DNA from: an uncultured Clostridia bacterium
GTDB lineage: Bacteria > Bacillota > Clostridia > Christensenellales > Borkfalkiaceae
DNA length: 64,000 bases
Direction: 5' to 3'
Assembly (NCBI GenBank): GCA_944376455.1
Contig: CALWCO010000001.1
Coordinates: 53,182 to 117,181, forward strand
The notes below the pieces were generated by a model that searched no databases, was not told the DNA's origin, and saw only the letters and a list, made by a program, of their open reading frames with translations. Both the position numbers and the translations under genes were made by a program. Shown one piece after another: positions 52,036-60,744 of the stretch (the first letter of the stretch is position 1; the number at the start of each line of letters is the position of its first letter).

Positions 52036-52203
52036 TTACTCCGCTTTGATTGCGCCGACGGGGCAAACGTCCTCGCAAGCGCCGCAATCGATGCAGGTGT
52101 CGGGGTTGACGACAGCCTTGTCGGTAACCTCGATCGCCGAAACGGGGCAAGTGTCCGCGCAAGCGCCGCAAGCGACGCATTCATCCGTAACGATGTGAGC
52201 CAT
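52036..52203 (-). CDS. 2[4Fe-4S] ferredoxin
   Basis: 55 aa, MAHIVTDECVACGACADTCP..., with two CxxCxxCxxxCP clusters (ECVACGACADTCP and TCIDCGACEDVCP) and the usual clostridial ferredoxin length. It is a small low-potential electron carrier in the cytosol. GGAGGTAAAATATC precedes the ATG, a consensus promoter lies at 52236-52264, and a terminator follows, so it is a single-gene unit. It lies directly downstream of ricT. Confidence 0.97.
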   Translation of the reverse strand: MAHIVTDECVACGACADTCPVSAIEVTDKAVVNPDTCIDCGACEDVCPVGAIKAE

Positions 52204-52235
52204 GATATTTTACCTCCATTCTTTTCGTTCTCTGT

Positions 52236-52264
52236 ATTATATCACAAACACGAAAAATAGTAAA
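52236..52264 (-). promoter_or_regulatory. ferredoxin promoter
   Basis: Minus strand TTTACT (52264-52259), 17 bp, TATAAT (52241-52236). Confidence 0.8.
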
Positions 52265-52321
52265 TGGTTTTTTGAAAAAAATTTTTCTCCTTTTTTCCGG
52301 TTTTACCGATCGGCCACTGCG

Positions 52322-53776
52322 TCAATCGACTTTTTCCGTATGCTCTGCACGGTCCGCATGGTCCGCCTTGTCGGTTTTCGCGGCGTTTTCGGCGGGCCGT
52401 GCCTGTCCCGCCCCGAAGGGTCTGTCGCCGCGCGGCGGCCTGCCGCCAAAGCCGTCCCGCTCCCGATTGCGATCGCGGTGCTTGCGGCCGAACCCGCCTT
52501 CCTGCGGACGCATCCGATCCCCGCCGCGGTTTGCCTGCCCGCCGTCGCGGTTTTGCATCGGCATTCCGTCACGATTGCCGCGGCCATGCCCGTCACGGCT
52601 TTGCGTCCGTGCACCCTCACGGTTGTCATGATTGCGGTCATCGCGGTTCGTCCGTCCGCTGTCGCGGTTTTGCGGCCGTGCACCCTCGCGGTTGTTATGA
52701 TTCCACTCGTCACGATTGCCGCGGCTGTCGCGGCGGTTCTGTCTGTAATTCCCGCGGCCGTCGTCAGCCGCCGGGCCGGAAGACTCGGTTGCCGAAACCG
52801 CGCCGACGGCGCCATTCTCCCGCCGTTCCGCCGCGGGAAGGGAATCAGTCGTCTCCTCATCCTCCAAAGCGGACAATTCCCCTTCTTCCTCGGACGAAAG
52901 CTCCGTTTTCTCCGCATCGGGCATTGCCGCGGAAAACGCATCGTCCGCATCTGGATTGCCGCCACGCGCGCCCTGCAGGGAGGACACGGGGAAATCTTTG
53001 TAGACGAGCCCGCCCTCCTTGGTTTCGATCTTCAGCTTGACTTCCATTTTCAGCATATTGACCGAAACGACCGTTCCGCGCCCTTCGGGCGAAGAAATTT
53101 CGGCGCCGATTTTCGGCATCTGTTTGCAGACGCCGGCATAATAATCGTTTTCATAATCCAGACAGCACATCAACCGCCCGCAAAGTCCGCTGATCTTGCC
53201 GGGATTGAGGGACAGGCCTTGGGTCTTTGCCATTTTAATGGTCACCTTCTTGAAATCACTCAACCCGCAAGAACAACAGCAGGGCCTGCCGCAAGGCGCG
53301 ATGCCGCCCAAAATACGCGTTTCGTCGCGGATGCCCACCTGTCTGAGTTCAATGCGCAGATGAAATTCGGATGCAAGATCCCGCACCAGGTCGCGGAAAT
53401 CCACCCGCGTCGGCGCGGAGAAATAAAAGACCACCTTGGTGCCGTCCAACGTAAACTCACAGTCGATGAGCTTCATCTCCAACCCGTGCTTTTGGATCTG
53501 CTCGCGGCAGATTTTCATCGCTTGCGGGCGCCGCGCCTCGTTTTCGGCAATCTTCTGCAAATCCTTCTCGCTCGCCGTGCGGATGACGGGCTTGAGCGGC
53601 GCGGCGATCTCCTCGTCTGCCACTTCTTTGAGCGGTATAACCACCGTACCACACTCCAACCCCTTGGCCGTTTCGACAATGACCGTCGCGCCACGAGCAT
53701 AACTCTCCCCTTCGGCGGGGGAAAAGTAATATATTTTTGCCGTATTCTTAAACTTCACTCCTACGATTTGTTGCAT
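52322..53776 (-). CDS. ricT: RicT/YaaT-family PSP1 protein with a long disordered RNA-binding-like tail
   Basis: 484 aa. The PSP1 core (about 1-285) carries CGRPCCCSCGLSDF, CGRLMCCLDYE and SSPEGRGTVVSVNMLKMEVKL. In B. subtilis RicT is part of the RicAFT (Y) complex with Fe-S clusters that guides RNase Y processing and biofilm/sporulation mRNAs. The remaining ~200 residues are unusual: an acidic linker, then Arg/Asn/Asp/Gly repeats (RDSRGNRD, NREGARPQNRDSGRTNRDD) and a His/Asp/Lys tail. Normal RicT is about 275 aa. It overlaps the holB end by 16 bp. Confidence 0.93.
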   Translation of the reverse strand: MQQIVGVKFKNTAKIYYFSPAEGESYARGATVIVETAKGLECGTVVIPLKEVADEEIAAPLKPVIRTASEKDLQKIAENEARRPQAMKICREQIQKHGLEMKLIDCEFTLDGTKVVFYFSAPTRVDFRDLVRDLASEFHLRIELRQVGIRDETRILGGIAPCGRPCCCSCGLSDFKKVTIKMAKTQGLSLNPGKISGLCGRLMCCLDYENDYYAGVCKQMPKIGAEISSPEGRGTVVSVNMLKMEVKLKIETKEGGLVYKDFPVSSLQGARGGNPDADDAFSAAMPDAEKTELSSEEEGELSALEDEETTDSLPAAERRENGAVGAVSATESSGPAADDGRGNYRQNRRDSRGNRDEWNHNNREGARPQNRDSGRTNRDDRNHDNREGARTQSRDGHGRGNRDGMPMQNRDGGQANRGGDRMRPQEGGFGRKHRDRNRERDGFGGRPPRGDRPFGAGQARPAENAAKTDKADHADRAEHTEKVD

Positions 53777-54711
53777 TTTCGTTTCTCCTTATCGATCTTC
53801 CAGAGGGCTACCTCCACGCATTGGGTTAAATTTGCATTGAATGTAATCTGTTTTTCCGCCTCGGCAAAGACGTCCAGTGCGTATACCAGCACTGCGGGGG
53901 TATATTCCCGCGCGATCGCGCATAGTCTCTCCCCCTCCGCGCCCCCCGCCGTCACCGCGGGGCGGCCGAGCCGCAAAAAGAGCATATCCCGATATACGCC
54001 GCGCAAAAGGGACAAAAACTCCCCCTTCTCCGTCACGCCGCCGAGCGCACGCGCCGCGGCAGGTATATCCTTTGCGCTCGCCGTCACGCAAGCCATCGCA
54101 AGCGAGGACAACTCCGCAAACCTGCCGCCAAGGAGCAGCCTTTGCGCCCGGCCCAAAGATCCGTCGCTCGCCGCCGCACACGCCGCCACATTCCCGACGT
54201 CCGAATAATTCCGTTTGAGGTATGCCTCTATCTCCCCTTGCGAAAAGGGCGGAATTTCCAGCTTCGCCGCGCGGGACCGCACCGTCGGCAAAATCGGAAA
54301 CTCACTCGCCGCGCCCAAAAGGAAATGCACCCCTTGCGGCGGCTCTTCCAGGCTCTTGAGCAGTTTGTTCTGCGCCACGGCGTTGGCGCGGTGCATGTTG
54401 TCGAGCACGAACACCTTGTGTTTTCCCTCGACGGGGCTCAAAAAACTCTCCTCGACGACCTTTTCCGCCATATCCTTGTCGGGCGCCTTGCCGGGCGGGG
54501 GCAAAATCATGCAGTCGGGATGGTTCTCCCGCGCAATCCGCGCGGTCGTTTCCGCCCCGCCGCCGAAAAAGAGCGCGGCAAAAATCTTCAACGCGGCGCG
54601 TAAATTATCTTCGTCCTGCATCAGAAGAAGGTAGGTATTCGCCAATCGGTTCTCCCGCGCGTCCCGCGCGAGCAACTTATATGCAGTTGTCGAACGCAAC
54701 AATGTTTCCAC
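53761..54711 (-). CDS. holB: DNA polymerase III delta-prime subunit
   Basis: 316 aa. Clamp-loader family: ARIARENHPDCMILPPPGKA, HKVFVLDNMHRANAVAQNKLLKSLEEPPQGVHFLL, RSRAAKLEIPPFSQGEIEAYL. There is no Walker A motif, as expected for delta-prime. Overlap with ricT matches the B. subtilis holB-yaaT order. A repeat array separates it from tmk upstream. Confidence 0.93.
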   Translation of the reverse strand: METLLRSTTAYKLLARDARENRLANTYLLLMQDEDNLRAALKIFAALFFGGGAETTARIARENHPDCMILPPPGKAPDKDMAEKVVEESFLSPVEGKHKVFVLDNMHRANAVAQNKLLKSLEEPPQGVHFLLGAASEFPILPTVRSRAAKLEIPPFSQGEIEAYLKRNYSDVGNVAACAAASDGSLGRAQRLLLGGRFAELSSLAMACVTASAKDIPAAARALGGVTEKGEFLSLLRGVYRDMLFLRLGRPAVTAGGAEGERLCAIAREYTPAVLVYALDVFAEAEKQITFNANLTQCVEVALWKIDKEKRKCNKS

Positions 54712-54743
54712 CGCACTTCTCCTTTTTTTTGTGTTCCCTACGC

Positions 54744-55318
54744 GGGATTTTCAAGGGGCTTTGTCCCTTGAACGGGGTCGTCCAAGGGGCGGCGCCCCTT
54801 GGATTAAAGGCACTTCTTACGCGGGAACGCCGTTCCCGCACCCTTGGCAAAGGAACACAGTCCCTTTGCAATCCCATATCAAGCCATACGCGGGATTTTC
54901 AAGGGATGTTGTCCCTTGAACGGGGTTTCCCAAGGGGCGGCGCCCCTTGGAAGAAAGGTACTTTTTCGCGGGAACGCCGTTCCCGCACCCTTGGCAAAAG
55001 GACCACGTCCCTTCGCAATCCCATCTCAATCCCTACGCGGGATTTTCAAGGGGCTTTGTCCCTTGAACGGGGTCGTCCAAGGGGCGGCGCCCCTTGGATA
55101 AAGGTGCTTTCTTACGCGGGAACGCCGTTCCCGCACCCTTGGCAAAGGGACCTCGTCCCTTTGCAATCCCATATCAATCCCTACGCGGGTTTTTCAAGGG
55201 ACGTTGTCCCTTGAACGGGGTTGCCCAAGGGGCGGCGCCCCTTGGATTAAAGGCACTTCTTACGCGGGAACGCCGTTTCCGCACCCTTGGCAAAGGGAAA
55301 ACCTCCCTTTGCAATCCC
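54744..55318 (-). repeat. repeat array B: four hairpin-cluster units
   Basis: Units at 54744-54875, 54892-55022, 55039-55170 and 55187-55318, periods 147-148, linkers of 16 bp. Structure as in array A; the fourth unit has GGGTTT instead of GGGATT at its minus-strand end and a weakened third hairpin (CGTTTCC for CGTTCCC). Read on the minus strand the array follows the tmk stop by 32 bp and ends ahead of holB, so it lies inside the tmk-holB operon. Confidence 0.92.
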
Positions 55319-55350
55319 AAGTTAATCCCGTGCGGCGCGCGGGGAATTTT

Positions 55351-55974
55351 TTACAAAATACCGCGGGACTGCAACAGCGAAAGAACTTTTTCAAAAGTCT
55401 CCTGTTTTGTTCCCGACGCGTCCACACGCACGAAACGTTTCGGCTCCTGCCCCGCAATCTTCAAGTAGCCCGCATAGACTTTGTTATGAAACGCCAACCC
55501 TTCCCGCTCCATACGATCGTTTTTATCCGCGCCGTGCTTCCTGTCAAAGGCGCGTTCGGGCGGAATGTCGAGAAATACCGTGCAATCGGGCAGGTAATTC
55601 TCAAAGGCATAGGAATTGATCTTACGCACGAAATCCTGCCCCAAGCCCCGCGCTTCGCCCTGATAGGCCAAAGAAGAATCGACATAGCGGTCGCAGACCA
55701 CCAGTTTCCCCGCCGCCAGAGCGGGTTCTATGACGTCGTGCAACAGTTGCACACGCGCCGCCGCGTACAGGAGCGCCTCGCATTCGGGCGTCATGGCGGC
55801 GTTTTCGGGACTTAAAATCACCGCGCGGATATTTTCCGACACGGGATTCCCGCCCGGTTCACGCGTATAGAGATAGGGTATCCCCTTCTCTTCCAAATAC
55901 TCTTTCAGCATGCGGAGCTTGGTCGTCTTGCCCGCGCCCTCGCAGCCTTCAAAACTGATCAGTTTTCCTCTCAT
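55351..55974 (-). CDS. tmk: thymidylate kinase
   Basis: 207 aa. dTMP to dTDP kinase: P-loop SFEGCEGAGKTTKLRML, YTREPGGNPVSENIRAVIL, CDRYVDSSLAYQGEARGLG, LDIPPERAFDR and RMEREG. Full length. Its ATG overlaps the stop of the decarboxylase gene, as in B. subtilis yaaO-tmk. Confidence 0.96.
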   Translation of the reverse strand: MRGKLISFEGCEGAGKTTKLRMLKEYLEEKGIPYLYTREPGGNPVSENIRAVILSPENAAMTPECEALLYAAARVQLLHDVIEPALAAGKLVVCDRYVDSSLAYQGEARGLGQDFVRKINSYAFENYLPDCTVFLDIPPERAFDRKHGADKNDRMEREGLAFHNKVYAGYLKIAGQEPKRFVRVDASGTKQETFEKVLSLLQSRGIL

Positions 55975-57257
55975 ATGTACACCGCTATTTTTCCTTCCAA
56001 CAATCCGTAAACGCTCTTCGCTTCGGATAGTTTTTCAATGTGTTTCCTTTCAATGACCTGTCCCTCGCGCACGACGGGCAGACAGGGCGGAAATAACCCC
56101 GCATCGCCCGCGCAGGTAAAGCCCGCGCTCTTGCGCAAGGATATCCATTCTATTTTTTCCGTCCGCTTTCCCGCCGTAAATGCGGGCATGGGGGCAATAT
56201 CTTCCCCTTCAACGCGCAAAGATTCAAACCCGCGCAATGCCTTTTCGAGTTTTTTCAATTGCGCAAGCGGTTGTGCGGGCGACAAATAAAACATAATGTT
56301 CTCCCCGTCGCAAAACTCGGGGAATATGCCCTTTGCCTCCAAGCCGCGCTGTACCTCAAACGCGTTTTTCCCGTAACAGATCACGATCTTCGTCCAATCG
56401 GCGTTTTCACGGGCATGCAGACGGCGTTTGACCGCTTCGGCCTCTTTTTTCAACCGCGGATTGCGGGGATATCTGACCGCATATTCCACGCTTGCCAGGA
56501 TGGGATAGGACGGGCTGGTCGTACGAAAAATATCCGCCGCCGCGGCGAGCCGTTCCCCGAGCGCTTCCGTTCTCGCCGATACCACCGCGCCCTGCGTGAA
56601 TGCGGGCAGGCTCTTATGCACGCCGTCCACCCAAAAATCGCAATACTTCCCCGCGTACAGCGGCGTACCGTGCAGATGCCCGCCGTGCGCGCCGTCGCAA
56701 AGCAGAAGTGCGCCGTATGCATTGCACACCGCCCGCACGGCCGCATAATCCGCAATGTTGCCGTAATAATCGGGGGAAGTCAGGAGCACCGCCGCTTTTT
56801 CCGCCTTCCCGCTCCGCGACGGCTCCATGCCCGCGTTTTGCAGGGCAAAGGCGATTTTCTGCGGGTCGGGCTGCAACGGAACGCTCCCCGCATATTGCAC
56901 GGGCAGAACGATCGTTTCTATCCCGAGCAAACGACAGCCGTTGTATACGCTCTTATGCGCCGCCGCCGAAAAGACGAGTTTTTGAATGCCCGCGGCACAG
57001 AGCATGGAAAGTACGCCGCAAGTACTGCCGTCGGTGAGGAGAAAACTCCTCTTTGCGCCGAGGATGGCGGCAATCTCCGTCTGCGTCTCTTTCAGAACGC
57101 CCGTGGGATTGGAGAGGTTGTCCGAAAAGGAAAGTTCGGTGATGTCCCACTTGCCCTTCTTATGCCCGGGCGTATGGAACGAAAGGTGCCGCGGCGCGGC
57201 GGCGAGCATATTGTAAATGCGGCAATCCGCCGTGTAACGCCTGTCAAACACGGGCAT
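55971..57257 (-). CDS. Orn/Lys/Arg decarboxylase family, PLP-dependent (YaaO-like)
   Basis: 428 aa from MPVFDRRYTADCRIYN. PLP fold-type I: SFHTPGHKKGKWDI, LLTDGSTCGVLSMLCA, TSPDYYGNIADYAAV, CDGAHGGHLHGTPLY and the Schiff-base lysine in DGVHKSLPAFTQGAV. It is shorter than the large acid-resistance decarboxylases and matches YaaO. The ribosome site AAGGAG is only two bases from this ATG; a GTG two codons later (57251) has ideal spacing and may be the true start. Probable product: a diamine for polyamine synthesis. Confidence 0.88.
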   Translation of the reverse strand: MPVFDRRYTADCRIYNMLAAAPRHLSFHTPGHKKGKWDITELSFSDNLSNPTGVLKETQTEIAAILGAKRSFLLTDGSTCGVLSMLCAAGIQKLVFSAAAHKSVYNGCRLLGIETIVLPVQYAGSVPLQPDPQKIAFALQNAGMEPSRSGKAEKAAVLLTSPDYYGNIADYAAVRAVCNAYGALLLCDGAHGGHLHGTPLYAGKYCDFWVDGVHKSLPAFTQGAVVSARTEALGERLAAAADIFRTTSPSYPILASVEYAVRYPRNPRLKKEAEAVKRRLHARENADWTKIVICYGKNAFEVQRGLEAKGIFPEFCDGENIMFYLSPAQPLAQLKKLEKALRGFESLRVEGEDIAPMPAFTAGKRTEKIEWISLRKSAGFTCAGDAGLFPPCLPVVREGQVIERKHIEKLSEAKSVYGLLEGKIAVYI

Positions 57258-57295
57258 GCTCCTTTTCTTTTTATTCCTTCCCGCTTGCGGGAAGC

Positions 57296-57326
57296 AAAAC
57301 GGCGCGGAAAGAATTTTTCCGCGCCG
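57296..57326 (-). terminator. terminator after the first paralogous membrane protein
   Basis: CGGCGCGGAAA/TTTCCGCGCCG stem (57300-57326), followed on the minus strand by TTTTGC. A smaller GCGGGAA hairpin follows. Confidence 0.7.
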
Positions 57327-57406
57327 AAAACAAATAAAAGGTATTCCCGAACGAAATGTCCTTAAAAAATCCTCGACGCGGCATATCTTTGCAATGTTGC
57401 CGCGCT

Positions 57407-58048
57407 CTATAACGCTTCTTCTGCCGTCTCCACTTCTTGATCGGCAGGCGGAACGACGGACGGCGAAAAGTTCTTTTCCCGACGCCACAGCAGGACCGCC
57501 GCAACGATGTCCGCGAAACAGACGACAAGCGGAACGATCCAAAGCAGACAAAGCGGTTTTTTCTCTTTCACCGCACGCCGCACAAGCTCCGCTATCAGCG
57601 GCAGGCTCGTCGCCGCGGGAAGACAAGCAAAATAATAGAGATTGACAATACAGGAAAAGACCAAAAACACCGCATTGCCAAAGGATGACGCCGTCAGGTC
57701 TATCGCGTTGGCCCATATGGGCACCCAAACGGCAAGTGCGACGATATAGCAGGGCGCGAGCGCAATCTTGACCGCCGCAACGACTTTACGGGACGCGGGA
57801 CGCCCTTTCACCCCGCTCCATAAGGCAAGCACCACGCTGAGCACGCCGAGAACGACGCCGCCGCATACCCCGCCGTACAGCGTGCACTGCAACGCCGCAT
57901 CACAAAAATCTTGAGAAAGTTCCCCGCCGCCGAGCAGAACGAAAAAGTCCGTTAGCCCCAACAACGACAGGACGTATGCCGCGGCACAGATCACGCACAA
58001 GAGAATTCCGGCCGCCACATTTTTTCTTTGCTTCGTTTTACCCATCAT
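57407..58048 (-). CDS. small polytopic membrane protein, paralogue 1
   Basis: 213 aa, four or five hydrophobic helices: AAGILLCVICAAAYVLSLLG, GGVCGGVVLGVLSVVLALWS, VKIALAPCYIVALAVWVPIW, and a final one ending FADIVAAVLLWRREK. It shares the pattern VKIAL.P.Y....L..W and the FAD[IV]VAAVLLWRREK end with the next gene upstream, so the two are tandem duplicates. Function unknown. G-rich ribosome site AAGGGGGAGAG. Confidence 0.75.
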   Translation of the reverse strand: MMGKTKQRKNVAAGILLCVICAAAYVLSLLGLTDFFVLLGGGELSQDFCDAALQCTLYGGVCGGVVLGVLSVVLALWSGVKGRPASRKVVAAVKIALAPCYIVALAVWVPIWANAIDLTASSFGNAVFLVFSCIVNLYYFACLPAATSLPLIAELVRRAVKEKKPLCLLWIVPLVVCFADIVAAVLLWRREKNFSPSVVPPADQEVETAEEAL

Positions 58049-58094
58049 CTCTCCCCCTTACTGTTTATCCTTCCTTGATCGGCTTCGCCGCCGC

Positions 58095-58670
58095 TCAACC
58101 GGCATCCGCCGCCCTTGCATTATCGGACGCCGCGGCGCGCTTTTCCCGACGCCACAGCAGGACCGCCGCAACGACGTCGGCGAAATAGATGAAATGCGCA
58201 ACGGCCCAGAGCACTTCTCTCACGTCCTTTTCTTCCCACGCCCGTTTCAAAAGATGGGCGATGTTGTGTACCCCCGTTGCCAGCATAAAGACATACGTGG
58301 AAAGGAATGAAACGATCAAAAAAACAATGGCCAAGCCGAGAAAAAACGGGTTGAGCGTACCGATGATCAAAATTGCCCATATGAAAAAATTCAACACATA
58401 AAAGGGAATGAGCGCAATTTTCACCGCCGCCGTCGTTTGATAGGGTGCGGGCGAATTTTTGAAGACACCCAAAACCGCCGACAAGACATTGCAAAAACAC
58501 AAAAGGACGGCCAGAATGCAAAACGCCAGCGACACCAGCTCAACGGCGACGACCGCCGCGTCGGGCACGCCGTCCGTATCGACCAACAGTGCCGTTATCA
58601 AACCGACGAACGGCAACTGCATCAGATAGACCGCAATGCAGAGCGACCACAAAAGCCATTTGTTTTTCAT
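58095..58670 (-). CDS. small polytopic membrane protein, paralogue 2
   Basis: 191 aa with about four or five helices (LLWSLCIAVYLMQLPFVGLI; VKIALIPFYVLNFFIWAILI; FLIVSFLSTYVFMLATG). It ends FADVVAAVLLWRREKRAA, nearly identical to its tandem paralogue. The ribosome site GGAGGGGGGG is strong. No function is recognised. Repeat array C lies just upstream. Confidence 0.75.
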   Translation of the reverse strand: MKNKWLLWSLCIAVYLMQLPFVGLITALLVDTDGVPDAAVVAVELVSLAFCILAVLLCFCNVLSAVLGVFKNSPAPYQTTAAVKIALIPFYVLNFFIWAILIIGTLNPFFLGLAIVFLIVSFLSTYVFMLATGVHNIAHLLKRAWEEKDVREVLWAVAHFIYFADVVAAVLLWRREKRAAASDNARAADAG

Positions 58671-58713
58671 ACTTTCCCCCCCTCCTTAAAAAGTGCTGTT
58701 TTTGCAACCATAC

Positions 58714-59140
58714 GGGATTTTCAAGGGATATTGTCCCTTGAACGGGATTCCCAAGGGGCGGCGCCCCTTGGATAAAGGGTACTTTCTTATGCGGGAACGC
58801 CGTTCCCGCACCCTTGGCAAAGGGACCTCGTCCCTTTGCAATCCCATGTTAATCCCGACACGGGATTTTCAAGGGGCATTGTCCCTTGAACGGGGTTATC
58901 AAGGGGCGGCGCCCCTTGGATAAAGGGTACTTTTTCACGCGGGAACGCCGTTCCCGCACCCTTGGCAAAGGGACCTCGTCCCTTTGCAATCCCATACCAA
59001 TCCCGACACGGGATTCTCAAGGGGCATTGTCCCTTGAACGGGGTTTTCAAGGGGCGGCGCCCCTTGGATATTCAGTACTCTTAACGCGGGAACGCCGTTC
59101 CCGCACCTTTGGCAAAGGGACCTCGTCCCTTTGCAAACCC
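58714..59140 (-). repeat. repeat array C: three hairpin-cluster units
   Basis: Units at 58714-58845, 58862-58993 and 59010-59140, period 148. Same four-hairpin structure. Read on the minus strand the array starts 25 bp after the lysS stop with a GGGTTT variant and runs to the promoter region of the paralogous membrane genes. Confidence 0.92.
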
Positions 59141-59165
59141 GTATTCCCACGCCGCGGGCGCGGCG

Positions 59166-60674
59166 TTATTTTTTCAAGGGTTTCATGGTCGGGAACAGCA
59201 ATACATCGCGGATGGAAGAGCTGTCCGTCAAGAGCATGACCAGTCTGTCCACGCCCATGCCGAGCCCGCCCGTCGGGGGCAGGCCATATTCCAAAGCGGT
59301 GATGAAATCTTCATCGATCTGGGCGTCGTTGTTGCCCTGTGCCCGCTTTGCTTGTACCTGCTTGACCATGCGCTCGCGCTGGTCGATGGGATCGTTCAGT
59401 TCAGAGAACGCGTTGCCCATTTCACGGCGATAGATGAAATATTCAAACCGCTCGGTAAATGCGGGGTTGGACGGCTTGCGCTTGGCGAGCGGAGAGTTCT
59501 CCACGGGATAATCGTAAATAAACGTCGGCTGGACGAGATTTTCCTCGACAAACGCCTCAAAGAACGCGATGAGCACGTGCCCCTTGGTCGCCTTGTCGCC
59601 CTGTTCGACTTCCACGCCGCGCGCCTTCGCCGCGGCGCGCGCGTCTTCGTCCGTCTGCCAGTCGGCATAGTCCACGCCTGCGTATTTTTTAACCGCCTCG
59701 ACCATTGTCAAACGTTCCCACTTGCCCATATCGATGGGCGTACCCTGATAGGAAATCTGCAACGTGCCGCAGACCTTTTCGGTAACCGTCTTATACAGAT
59801 CCTCGATCATGTTCATCATATCCATGTAGTCGCTGTACGCTTCGTACATTTCGATGGTGGTGAATTCGGGGTTATGCGAAGAATCCATGCCCTCGTTGCG
59901 GAAAATACGGCCCACTTCGTACACGCGTTCCAAGCCGCCGACGATGAGGCGCTTGAGATAGAGCTCGGTCTCGATGCGCAGGTACATATCGATGTCGAGC
60001 GCGTTGTGGTGCGTCTTGAAAGGACGGGCGTCCGCTCCGATTTCCAAAGTTAAAAGGACGGGCGTTTCCACTTCCGTATACCCTCTGTTGTCGAGATAGG
60101 CGCGGATTTCCTTCATGATTTTCGTGCGCATCAGGAAGGTCTGCCGCACGGACGGGTTGACGATGAGGTCAAGCTCGCGTTTGCGATAACGCAGGTCCTG
60201 ATCGGCAAGGCCGTGCTGTTTTTCGGGCAGAGGTAAAAGCGCTTTGGAAAGCATTTCCAGGCTCTGCACATGTACGCTGACTTCGCCCGTCTGGGTCTTG
60301 AAAACAAAGCCCCGCACGCCGACGATGTCGCCGATATCAAAGTCTTTTTTGTAAGAGGTATATGCCTCTTCGCCGATGTCCTGACGGGTGATATAGAGCT
60401 GAATGGAACCGTCGCGGTCCTGAATGTGGGAGAAAGACGCTTTGCCCATGATACGGCGGGACATGAGCCGCCCCGCCATACAGACGGTTTTTCCCTCATA
60501 GGCGGCAAAGTCCGCCTTGACGCCCGCCGCGCAGGCGTCGACGGGGAACTTTACCTTTTCGTAAGGGTTTTTCCCTTCGCCCTGTAACTTCTTTAATTTT
60601 TCGCGGCGGATACGTGCCTGTTCCGCCAGAACTTCCGCTTCGGCGGCCTGTTCTTCGATGGTATTCTCTGCCAT
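59166..60674 (-). CDS. lysS: lysyl-tRNA synthetase, class II
   Basis: 502 aa. N-terminal OB fold (about 60-160; VCMAGRLMSRRIMGKASFSH), class II core with FKTHHNALDIDMYLRIETEL, LERVYEVGRIFRNEGMDSSH, NPEFTTIEMYEAY, NAFSELNDPIDQRERM and GLGMGVDRLVMLLT. Standard length. It follows greA, a frequent arrangement in Bacillota, but an efficient terminator stands between the two. Confidence 0.97.
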   Translation of the reverse strand: MAENTIEEQAAEAEVLAEQARIRREKLKKLQGEGKNPYEKVKFPVDACAAGVKADFAAYEGKTVCMAGRLMSRRIMGKASFSHIQDRDGSIQLYITRQDIGEEAYTSYKKDFDIGDIVGVRGFVFKTQTGEVSVHVQSLEMLSKALLPLPEKQHGLADQDLRYRKRELDLIVNPSVRQTFLMRTKIMKEIRAYLDNRGYTEVETPVLLTLEIGADARPFKTHHNALDIDMYLRIETELYLKRLIVGGLERVYEVGRIFRNEGMDSSHNPEFTTIEMYEAYSDYMDMMNMIEDLYKTVTEKVCGTLQISYQGTPIDMGKWERLTMVEAVKKYAGVDYADWQTDEDARAAAKARGVEVEQGDKATKGHVLIAFFEAFVEENLVQPTFIYDYPVENSPLAKRKPSNPAFTERFEYFIYRREMGNAFSELNDPIDQRERMVKQVQAKRAQGNNDAQIDEDFITALEYGLPPTGGLGMGVDRLVMLLTDSSSIRDVLLFPTMKPLKK

Positions 60675-60697
60675 AATCTGAAAATATCCTTGCTCAA

Positions 60698-60736
60698 TAA
60701 AATTTTTATGCGGCCGATGCGGCGCATCGGCCGCAT
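60698..60736 (-). terminator. terminator between greA and lysS
   Basis: A 13-bp perfect stem ATGCGGCCGATGC/GCATCGGCCGCAT (60708-60720, 60724-60736) is followed on the minus strand by AAAAATTTTATT. It leaves lysS only about 24 bp for its own signals, so lysS may depend on read-through. Confidence 0.75.
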
Positions 60737-60744
60737 TGACGGGC

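Noticed and set aside
54744..55318. CRISPR-like regular spacing of the repeat array
   Set aside because: Units are about 131 bp with near-identical 16-18 bp linkers, no diverse spacers, and no cas genes nearby.
54681..55468. Open frames across the repeat arrays giving repeated RERRSRTLGKG-type peptides
   Set aside because: The peptides come from the palindromic repeat read in frame. All arrays give them on both strands, with no ribosome sites and no selection for one frame.
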